Source: Alistipes sp.
GTDB lineage: Bacteria > Bacteroidota > Bacteroidia > Bacteroidales > Rikenellaceae
Direction: 5' to 3'
Length of the DNA stretch: 9,832 bases
Assembly (NCBI GenBank): GCA_029065825.1
Contig: JAIEHQ010000056.1
Span: 1-9,832 of the forward strand
Position numbers and translations under genes: made by a program. Of this stretch, positions 1-5,516 are shown piece by piece. A model generated the notes under the pieces. It did not search any database and had not been told where the DNA came from. It saw only the letters and a list, made by a program, of their open reading frames with translations. Every line of letters starts with the position of its first letter. The first letter of the stretch is position 1.

Positions 1-85
1 CCACGCCTCCCTTTTTTTTCAAGGAGAAGAGGCGTTACGCGTTCCTGAGATGTCTCGTGGGCTCTGAGATGTGTTTAAGAGTCAG
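1..85 (+). other. Sequencing adapter (Nextera P7 + i7 index + transposase end), not genomic
   Basis: Seen directly: positions 52-66 match the Nextera read-2 adapter GTCTCGTGGGCTCGG with one mismatch (position 65). Positions 67-85 match the 19-bp Tn5 mosaic end AGATGTGTATAAGAGACAG with two mismatches (75 and 82). The 8 bases at 44-51 (CCTGAGAT) sit exactly where the i7 index belongs; from memory this is the adapter form of index N715 (read as ATCTCAGG). Positions 20-43 align without gaps to the 24-nt P7 primer at about 17 of 24 bases. Positions 12-19 are TTTTTTTT, the complement of the poly-A that follows P7 in a read passing the end of its fragment. Positions 1-11 have no recognisable origin. 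The order poly-T, P7, index, read-2 adapter, mosaic end is that of a full library adapter, so reads were not trimmed before assembly. Error density rises away from the insert, as expected for read ends. Confidence 0.96.
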
Positions 86-896
86 TGCAGCGGCAGGCCT
101 TATAGGCCAGCAGGGTGAGCCGGTTCAATTCGGCACGCACCTCAGGTGCGAGGTCGGCCGGCGTGATCTCGTCGGAGCAGTCGGCCGTATATTTGGCCTC
201 GTAGTCGAAGAACTCCTTCTTCGAGACGATCTCCGTGATCGGGAAAACCAGCTCCCGGTCGCGCGTCACGAGGATTCCGCAGCCCATCTCGCGGCCCGCG
301 ATGCACTCCTCGATCAGAATCTCCTCGCTCTCGGCGAAAGCGGCCTCGACGGCCGGCAGGATCTCCTCCTCCCGCTTGACCTTGGTCACGCCGAACGAGC
401 TGCCGCTGGCGTTGGGCTTGACGAAGAGCGGCAGCCCCAGCCGGGCGACGACCTCCTGCGCGTCGATCCGTTCGCCCCGGACGAAGAAAAGCCCCCGGGC
501 CACCGGAATGCCGTAGTCGGCGACGGTGCGCTTGGTGGTGATCTTGTCGAAGGTAACCACCGAAGAGGTCATCGGGCAGGACGAGTAGGGAATACCCATC
601 ATATCCAGATAGCCCTGCAGGCGGCCATTTTCGCCCGGAGTGCCGTGAATGAGGATCAGCGCGTAGTCGAACTCCTTGCGCTGGCCGTCGATCGTGATCG
701 AGAAGTCGTTCTTATCGACCTGCCACCGACGGCCGTCGGCTGCGGTGTGGTGCCAGTCCCGGCCGTGGAGGTCGATCGTCGTTATGTCGTATTTCCGCGC
801 ATCGAGCGCACCGGCGATCTGCGCGGCGCTCTGCAGGGCGATCTCCCGCTCGGAGGAGTCGCCGCCCGCCAGCAAAGCGATGTTGAGTCGTTTCAT
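86..896 (-). CDS. ddl: D-alanine--D-alanine ligase, 3' end missing (cut by adapter)
   Basis: Joins two D-alanines with ATP in the cytoplasm to make the dipeptide for peptidoglycan precursors; ATP-grasp family. Visible from the ATG at 894-896: an N-terminal LLAGGDSSEREIAL segment (residues 8-21), HGTPGENG (84-91), the DK pair at 117-118, the ATP-grasp FVKPNASGSSFG (158-169), IEECIAG (195-201) and FFDYEAKY (229-236). Only 270 residues are genomic. The family usually exceeds 300, and the missing part should carry the metal-binding Asp/Glu/Asn motif and the R-x-D-F strand, so this fragment could not be active as written. The open frame runs on to a TAA at 75-77, but those last codons (Thr-Asp-Ser-stop) come from adapter. 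The frame also opens upstream at 941, but that would overlap nadD. The ATG at 896 lies one base past the nadD stop and gives the normal family N-terminus. Translation is probably coupled to nadD. Confidence 0.93.
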
Positions 897-897
897 A

Positions 898-1713
898 TCA
901 GGGATTGTAAATGTCTTTGTAACGGAACGAGAGGATCTCATAGACCATATCGACGAACTGACGCGCCTGACTGTGCCCGGGATCGAGCTTCAGGGCGCGG
1001 TTGAAGTCGTTGAGCGCCGCACCCCACTCGTTGCGGCGGTAGTACCACTGCCCCCGCTCGACATAAAGTTCGGCGCAGTCGGGCTCGGCCTCGATGCGGG
1101 CCGTGAGCGAGGCGATGTACCGGGCCGGACTCCAGAGGTCCTTCTCGCGGATCAGGCGCATGACCCCATCGGGCAGCATGTTGCTCACATCCTCGCCCCG
1201 GCCCAACCGCTCGCGGATTTCGCTCGACGAATAGGGGCAGAGCGGAGCCTCGTCCAGCAGCGTGATCCGCCCGCCCAGATCGGGCAGCGGAGTCCCGCCG
1301 CAGCGCGGATAGACGTAAATGGGATAGTTGTCCACGATCTCCCGGAACTCCTTCCACTCGGGCAGCTGCGGCAGCAGGTCGTCGCCCATGAGCAGGGAGA
1401 AGCTCATCTCCCGGCCGTAGTTCTCCTGCAGGTGGCGCAGCGTATGGATCGTATAGGAGGGTTTGTCGAGCAGAAACTCGATGACCGAGGGCTTGATCCG
1501 GTCGGGATATTTCGAGGAGGCGCAGGCCGCCTCCGCCATCGAGAAGCGATCCAGCTCGGGTGCCTGCAATTCGGCGCTCTTGAGCGGATTCTGCGGCGAA
1601 ACGACCAGAACCGTTTCGTCGCACAGCCCCTTCCCGATCACATATTCGGCCAACGCCACGTGGCCCTTGTGGATCGGATTGAAGGAGCCGAAATACAACA
1701 TGACATGTTTCAC
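898..1713 (-). CDS. nadD: Nicotinate-nucleotide adenylyltransferase with C-terminal TPR extension
   Basis: Transfers AMP from ATP to nicotinate mononucleotide, giving deamido-NAD in NAD synthesis; cytoplasmic. The 271-residue product has the nucleotidyltransferase signature GSFNPIHKGH (residues 9-18), SPQNPLK (39-45), MGDDLL (109-114) and the second ATP-binding motif SSSEIRERL (162-170). The enzyme domain ends near residue 195, which is the full length of most NadD proteins. Residues 214-247 then match the 34-residue TPR consensus at its key positions (Tyr4, Gly8, Tyr11, Ala20, Phe24, Ala27, Pro32), followed by a tail ending FRYKDIYNP. The start is GTG at 1713, which places Lys-His-Val-Met where the family begins; ATG at 1701 (residue 5) would leave almost nothing before the motif and is less likely. 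It begins 27 bases after the gmk stop and ends one base before ddl. The role of the TPR part is unknown. Confidence 0.92.
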   Translation of the reverse strand: MKHVMLYFGSFNPIHKGHVALAEYVIGKGLCDETVLVVSPQNPLKSAELQAPELDRFSMAEAACASSKYPDRIKPSVIEFLLDKPSYTIHTLRHLQENYGREMSFSLLMGDDLLPQLPEWKEFREIVDNYPIYVYPRCGGTPLPDLGGRITLLDEAPLCPYSSSEIRERLGRGEDVSNMLPDGVMRLIREKDLWSPARYIASLTARIEAEPDCAELYVERGQWYYRRNEWGAALNDFNRALKLDPGHSQARQFVDMVYEILSFRYKDIYNP

Positions 1714-1740
1714 AGCAAATCGGCTAAAAAAGGTTGTACG

Positions 1741-2301
1741 TTACTTCAGAAAATCCGAGAGGATCGAGGCGGCCTCATCGACGGCCGTCTGCAGATCGTC
1801 GTTCACGACCACATGGTCGAAACCGGGAGCCTTGCTCAGTTCGAATTCGGCCTTGGCCAGACGGCGCTCGATGGTCTCCGCAGAGTCGGTGCCCCGCCCC
1901 ACCAGCCGCTCGCGCAGCGTCTCGATCGAGGGAGGCATGATGAAGAGCGCGCAGGCCCGGTCGCCGAAAATGCGCTTCAGGTTGAGCCCGCCCATCACGT
2001 CCACGTCGAAGACGATGACGTTGCCCTTGCCCCAGATGCGCTCCATCTCGCTGCGCAGCGTCCCGTAGCAGGTGCCGCTATACACCTCCTCCCACTCCAC
2101 GAAGCGATCCTCCGCCACGGCGCGGCGGAACTCCTCCGACGAGAGGAAGTAGTAGTCCACCCCGTCGCGCTCCGCACCGCGCGGGGCACGGCTAGTGGCC
2201 GAAATCGAAAATTCGAACTGCGGGAAACGCTTGAGCAACTCCCGCACGATCGTCGTCTTGCCCGAGCCGCTCGGGGCGGAAAATATGACTAGTCTCTCCA
2301 T
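1741..2301 (-). CDS. gmk: Guanylate kinase
   Basis: Phosphorylates GMP (and dGMP) to GDP with ATP, in purine nucleotide supply; cytoplasmic. The product is 186 residues, normal for the family. It shows the P-loop APSGSGKTT (residues 9-17), the GMP-binding stretch SATSRAPRGAERDGVDYYF (34-52), VYSGTCYGT (73-81), the DVDVMGG segment (99-105) and the lid RGTDSAETIERRL (136-148). An upstream in-frame start at 2499 would add 66 residues of Arg/Gly/Pro-rich sequence that is only yicC read in another frame, so the ATG at 2299-2301 is chosen. It puts Met-Glu-Arg-Leu-Val-Ile directly before the P-loop strand. The gene begins five bases after the yicC stop, so the two are very likely co-transcribed. A yicC-family gene next to gmk is also seen in other phyla (yloC and gmk in Bacillus). 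Confidence 0.96.
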   Translation of the reverse strand: MERLVIFSAPSGSGKTTIVRELLKRFPQFEFSISATSRAPRGAERDGVDYYFLSSEEFRRAVAEDRFVEWEEVYSGTCYGTLRSEMERIWGKGNVIVFDVDVMGGLNLKRIFGDRACALFIMPPSIETLRERLVGRGTDSAETIERRLAKAEFELSKAPGFDHVVVNDDLQTAVDEAASILSDFLK

Positions 2302-2306
2302 AGCGG

Positions 2307-3194
2307 CTAAAGGATGTTGAGTACCTGCTCCTTGATCTTCTCCAGCTCGTCCTTCATCCGGACCACGAGGATCTGGATCTCGGAGTTGTTGGCCTTCGAA
2401 CCCATCGTGTTGATCTCGCGCCCCATCTCCTGGGCGATGAAACCCAGCTTGCGGCCGGCGCACTCCTCCGACGCAGCCACCTCGCGGAAGTAGTTGCAAT
2501 GGTTGGTCAGGCGCACTTTCTCCTCGGTAATGTCGAGTTTCTCGATGTAGAAGATCATCTCCTGCTCCAGCCGGTTATGATCGACCTCGGCCTGCAGCTG
2601 CGCCAGCGCCTCCCGGATGCGGGTGCGGATGACTTCGGTGCGGGCCTTCTCGAAAGGTTCGACCTCGCGCTTGAAAGACTCGATCCGATCGACCCGTCCG
2701 AGCAGGTCGGCGATCAGGATCGCCCCCTCCTGCGTGCGGAAGGCATCGAGGCGGTCGAGCGCCTCCTCCACCGTCCGCAGCACGGCCGCACGCTCGTCGT
2801 CGTCGAGGCTCTCCTCGCGCGAGCTGACCACCTCCGGAAGGCGCAGCACGCACTGGATCAGCGCATTGTCGATGCGCGAGTCTTCCGATGCCGTGATCCC
2901 CTCCCGCGCGCAGATCCCGACCAGCTGTTCATAATATATATGGAACAGCTCCCCGTCGATGCGGGCGGTGCTGCGCTGTGCGGCGGACTCGACGCTGATC
3001 AGCAGGTCGGCCTTGCCGCGCTGGAGCCGCCGGCCGGCCAGCATACGGATGTCGTACTCCAACGGACGATAGGCCGAAGGAAGTTTGACGGAGAGGTCCA
3101 ACTGTTTGGAATTGAGGGTACGTATCTCGACCGTAATTTTTTTGTTCGAAAGTGCGGTTTCGGCTTTGCCGAAGCCCGTCATGGACTTTATCAT
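2307..3194 (-). CDS. yicC: YicC/YloC family endoribonuclease
   Basis: The 295-residue product has the hallmark N-terminus MIKSMTGFG (residues 1-9) followed by EIRTLNSKQLDLSVKLP (23-39). The conserved C-terminal domain (DUF1732) covers roughly residues 210-295, including GRKLGFIAQEMGREINTMGS (247-266), KANN (267-270) and the terminal KDELEKIKEQVLNIL. The middle (about 130-205) is charged and likely helical. Family knowledge: E. coli YicC and Bacillus YloC act as endoribonucleases, and YicC has been linked to small-RNA turnover. The exact target in this organism cannot be read from sequence. It is the first gene of the minus-strand cluster and lies five bases before gmk. A TAAATTTG element on the minus strand at 3221-3228 fits a promoter about 27 bases upstream of the ATG. 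Length and domain order are normal. Confidence 0.95.
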   Translation of the reverse strand: MIKSMTGFGKAETALSNKKITVEIRTLNSKQLDLSVKLPSAYRPLEYDIRMLAGRRLQRGKADLLISVESAAQRSTARIDGELFHIYYEQLVGICAREGITASEDSRIDNALIQCVLRLPEVVSSREESLDDDERAAVLRTVEEALDRLDAFRTQEGAILIADLLGRVDRIESFKREVEPFEKARTEVIRTRIREALAQLQAEVDHNRLEQEMIFYIEKLDITEEKVRLTNHCNYFREVAASEECAGRKLGFIAQEMGREINTMGSKANNSEIQILVVRMKDELEKIKEQVLNIL

Positions 3195-3220
3195 GTCGGA
3201 TTCATCGAAGGTTAATCGTG

Positions 3221-3228
3221 CAAATTTA
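3221..3228 (-). promoter_or_regulatory. Probable -7 promoter element for yicC-gmk-nadD-ddl
   Basis: Read on the minus strand the bases are TAAATTTG, a full match to the Bacteroidetes -7 consensus TAnnTTTG, placed about 27 bases before the yicC ATG. The matching -33 box is weak: only a T-run (complement of 3252-3257) lies at roughly the right distance. Confidence 0.5.
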
Positions 3229-3296
3229 ATAAAAACTATTTAATTCGGGAGAAAAAACGGCCGCTTTTCCGGCGGGGCAAAAATTTCCGCGGTTTG

Positions 3297-3328
3297 CTTG
3301 CGGATTGCTAAAATAATTCCTACTTTTG
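3297..3328 (+). promoter_or_regulatory. Probable promoter for serC-serA-DUF1015
   Basis: TACTTTTG at 3321-3328 matches the Bacteroidetes -7 consensus TAnnTTTG. A CTTG at 3297-3300 lies 20 bases upstream, the usual distance for the -33 TTTG/TTG box. The expected start of transcription near 3335 gives a leader of about 50 A/T-rich bases before serC. Confidence 0.65.
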
Positions 3329-3384
3329 TAGAAATTTTGAAGATAACATACAAACATCAATAATCTTAATAAAATCAAAGATTT

Positions 3385-4467
3385 ATGAAAAAGCACAATT
3401 TCAATGCAGGACCCTGCGTATTGCCGAAAGAGGCGATCGAATCCGCTATTGAGGCCATCCGCGATTTCGACAACACCGGCATCGGTATTCTGGAAATCTC
3501 GCACCGCACTCCGGGCTGGGAGCGCATCATGGCCGAGACGGAGCAGCTGTGGAGAGATCTTCTCAATATCCCCGACGATTACGCCGTCATGTTCCTCGGC
3601 GGCGGTGCCTCGACCCAGTTCTTCGAGGTTCCGGCCAACCTGCTCAAGAAAAAGGCCGCTTACCTTCAGACCGGCGTTTGGGCCAAGAAGGCAGCCAAAG
3701 AGGCCAAGTTCTACGGCGATGTAGAGATCGTCGCTTCTTCGGAGGACAAGAACTACAGCTACATTCCGAAGAACTACACGATCCCGACCGACGCGGACTA
3801 CTTCCACATTACCACCAACAACACCATCTACGGTACCGAGATCCACGAGGATATGGACTGCCCCGTCACGCTGGTGGCCGACATGTCGTCGGATATCATG
3901 AGCCGTCCGGTCGATGTCAAGAAGTACGGCATGATCTACGGCGGTGCGCAGAAGAACGTCGGCCCCGCGGGCGTTACTTTCGTCATCATCCGCAAGGACC
4001 TGATCGGCAGCTCTGAGCGTAAACTCCAGACGATGGTGAACTACGGCACGCACTACACCGACGAGGCACGCAACCGTTCGATGTTCAACACGCCTCCCGT
4101 ATTCCCGATCTTCGTGATGCACGAGACCCTCAAATGGGTCAAGGAGCTGGGTGGCGTCGAGGCCATGTACGAGCGCAACAAGAAGAAGGCTGAGACCCTC
4201 TACAACGAGATCGACCGCAACTCGATGTTCGTAGGCACCGCCGAGAAGGAGGACCGTTCGATCATGAACGTATGCTTCGTGATGGCTCCGGGCCACGAGG
4301 CGCTGGAGGCCGAGTTCATGGCTTTCGCCAAGGAGAAGGGCATGGTCGGCATCAAGGGCCACCGTTCGGTGGGCGGTTTCCGCGCTTCGATCTACAACGC
4401 CTGCCCGCAGGAGAGCGTCGAGGCACTGGTAGCCTGCATGCAGGAGTTCGAAAAGCTCCACAAATAA
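3385..4467 (+). CDS. serC: Phosphoserine aminotransferase
   Basis: Transfers the amino group of glutamate to 3-phosphohydroxypyruvate, giving O-phosphoserine (second step of serine synthesis; the family also acts in pyridoxal phosphate synthesis). Class V PLP aminotransferase, cytoplasmic. The 360-residue product is full length. It shows NFNAGPCVLP (residues 5-14), EISHRTPGW (37-45), LGGGASTQF (71-79), the aromatic TGVWAKKA segment (96-103), ITTNNTIYGTEI (142-153), VADMSSD (164-170) and GGAQKNVGP (186-194), in which Lys190 is the expected PLP-binding lysine. It ends with the phosphate-binding HRSVGGFRASIYNA (326-339). The ATG at 3385 gives the standard family N-terminus and is preceded by an A/T-rich leader. 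It is followed by serA after a gap of about 100 bases that holds a strong hairpin, so serA expression may be set separately from serC. Confidence 0.97.
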   Translation: MKKHNFNAGPCVLPKEAIESAIEAIRDFDNTGIGILEISHRTPGWERIMAETEQLWRDLLNIPDDYAVMFLGGGASTQFFEVPANLLKKKAAYLQTGVWAKKAAKEAKFYGDVEIVASSEDKNYSYIPKNYTIPTDADYFHITTNNTIYGTEIHEDMDCPVTLVADMSSDIMSRPVDVKKYGMIYGGAQKNVGPAGVTFVIIRKDLIGSSERKLQTMVNYGTHYTDEARNRSMFNTPPVFPIFVMHETLKWVKELGGVEAMYERNKKKAETLYNEIDRNSMFVGTAEKEDRSIMNVCFVMAPGHEALEAEFMAFAKEKGMVGIKGHRSVGGFRASIYNACPQESVEALVACMQEFEKLHK

Positions 4468-4483
4468 TCCACTGAATTAAACA

Positions 4484-4543
4484 CTATGGCGCAGTTCTTC
4501 GCTTTTACGCCCAAACGTAGGGAGAACGGCGCCATAGATTTTT
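4484..4543 (+). promoter_or_regulatory. Long hairpin between serC and serA, with trailing T5: possible attenuator or terminator
   Basis: CTATGGCGC (4484-4492) is a perfect 9-base inverted repeat of GCGCCATAG (4529-4537). Inside it, after one A/G mismatch, GTTCTTC (4494-4500) pairs with GGAGAAC (4521-4527), with one T-G pair. Further in, TACG (4506-4509) pairs with CGTA (4516-4519) around the loop CCCAAA. About 20 base pairs are formed in 54 bases. The bases after the stem are ATTTTTA (4538-4544), so the element resembles an intrinsic terminator or attenuator. It could instead protect the 3' end of serC mRNA or mark a processing site. It ends 29 bases before the chosen serA ATG, and I see no clear TAnnTTTG promoter between it and serA. 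Confidence 0.6.
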
Positions 4544-4566
4544 ATGACTTAACGAACTATTCCGAT

Positions 4567-5490
4567 ATGAAAGTTTTAATCGCGACTGAAAAACCCTTCG
4601 CAAAGAAGGCTGTCGATGGAATCAAGAACATCATCACGGAGGCCGGCTACGAAGTAGCGCTTCTGGAGAAATACAGCGACAAGGCTCAGCTGCTCGAGGC
4701 TGTGGCCGATGCCGACGCGCTGATCATCCGCAGCGACAAAGTGACCGCCGAGGTCATCGAGGCTGCCAAGAACCTCAAGATCGTCGTCCGTGCGGGTGCC
4801 GGTTACGACAACGTGGACCTGGCCGCAGCAACGGCCAAAGGCATCGTCGTGATGAACACCCCGGGTCAGAACTCGAACGCCGTAGCCGAGCTGGCGCTGG
4901 GCATGATGGTCTTCATGGCCCGCAACCAGTTCAACCCCGGCACCGGCAGCGAGCTGCAGGGCAAGACGCTGGCCATCCACGCCTACGGCAACGTCGGCAA
5001 GCTGGTGGGCCGCAAGGGCAAGGCTCTGGGCATGAACGTCATCGCTTTCGACCCCTTCATTTCGGACGCAAAGGTATTCGAGGCGGACGGCGTACAGAAG
5101 GTCGATAGCATCGAGGAGCTTTACGCGAAGGCCGACTACCTCTCGTTGCACATCCCCGCAACCGAGCAGACCAAGAAGTCGATCGGCTACAAACTCCTCT
5201 CGTCGATGCCCAAGGGTGCCACGCTCGTGAACACCGCCCGCAAGGAGGTTATCGACGAGGCCGGCGTAGCTCAGGCCATGACCGAGCGCGAGGACCTGAA
5301 GTACATTACCGACATCGCTCCCGAAACGGCTGCCGAGATGGCCGAGAAGTTCGGCAAGCGCTTCTTCGCAACCCCCAAGAAGATGGGTGCCGAGACCGCC
5401 GAGGCGAACATCAACGCCGGTTTGGCCGCAGCCAGCCAGATCGTCGATTTCTTCAAGAACGGCAACACCCGTTTCCAGGTAAACAAATAG
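4567..5490 (+). CDS. serA: D-3-phosphoglycerate dehydrogenase, short type without ACT domain
   Basis: Oxidises 3-phosphoglycerate to 3-phosphohydroxypyruvate with NAD, the first step of serine synthesis. From the ATG at 4567 the product is 307 residues. It has the substrate-domain RAGAGYDNVD (75-84), NTPGQNSNAVAELALGM (97-113), the nucleotide-binding turn HAYGNVG (138-144) with the following acidic residue Asp162, and catalytic Arg225 in NTARKE. The probable catalytic acid is Glu253. The position that is His in most of the family reads TPKKMG, so Lys271 stands there, as in the lysine-bearing type III enzymes known from Entamoeba histolytica. No ACT or ASB domain follows, so serine feedback through ACT is not expected. 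The frame is open back to an ATG at 4486, but those 27 codons lie over the hairpin, include AGG and TTA codons that look rare in the neighbouring genes, and precede the family's normal MKVLIATEKPFA start. Confidence 0.95.
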   Translation: MKVLIATEKPFAKKAVDGIKNIITEAGYEVALLEKYSDKAQLLEAVADADALIIRSDKVTAEVIEAAKNLKIVVRAGAGYDNVDLAAATAKGIVVMNTPGQNSNAVAELALGMMVFMARNQFNPGTGSELQGKTLAIHAYGNVGKLVGRKGKALGMNVIAFDPFISDAKVFEADGVQKVDSIEELYAKADYLSLHIPATEQTKKSIGYKLLSSMPKGATLVNTARKEVIDEAGVAQAMTEREDLKYITDIAPETAAEMAEKFGKRFFATPKKMGAETAEANINAGLAAASQIVDFFKNGNTRFQVNK

Positions 5491-5516
5491 TAGTTCCCTA
5501 ATACGACAACGACATT

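Larger units (their letters stand above)
3195..3384. promoter_or_regulatory. Divergent promoter region between yicC and serC
   Basis: This 190-bp gap has no credible gene. Its edges are A/T-rich and hold a promoter-like element facing each way. A GC-rich patch at about 3258-3277 (ACGGCCGCTTTTCCGGCGGG) lies between them. No riboswitch or operator was recognised. Confidence 0.7.

Noticed and set aside
12..19. T-run as a terminator for ddl
   Set aside because: It lies in the adapter read-through, on the wrong strand for ddl, and has no hairpin.
67..85. Tn5-like transposon end as a natural mobile element
   Set aside because: The mosaic end is joined to the Nextera read-2 adapter, an index-length spacer and P7, so it is library adapter. 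No transposase or target duplication is present.
897..941. Upstream in-frame start of ddl
   Set aside because: It overlaps the conserved end of nadD and adds 15 residues before the usual Ddl N-terminus.
57..1004. Plus-strand open frame across the adapter and ddl
   Set aside because: It starts inside the adapter, runs antisense to ddl and nadD, and its product has no recognisable domain. Ddl motifs on the other strand are clear.
676..2292. 538-codon plus-strand open frame
   Set aside because: Antisense to ddl, nadD and gmk, all of which have family motifs. Long antisense frames are expected in GC-rich genes with strong third-position bias.
2302..2499. Upstream in-frame extension of gmk
   Set aside because: It overlaps yicC and encodes an Arg/Gly/Pro-rich stretch unlike any guanylate kinase N-terminus.
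3226..4461. 411-codon minus-strand open frame opposite serC
   Set aside because: Shadow of serC, with a low-complexity Leu/Val/Asp/His-rich product and no domain.
4486..4566. Leader peptide controlling serA by serine attenuation
   Set aside because: The frame has a single serine codon and no stop before serA, so it cannot act as a serine-sensing leader peptide.
5499..5507. TAATACGAC, like the start of a T7 promoter
   Set aside because: Only nine bases match and the following bases (AACGACATT) diverge completely; it is a chance match in the serA-DUF1015 gap.
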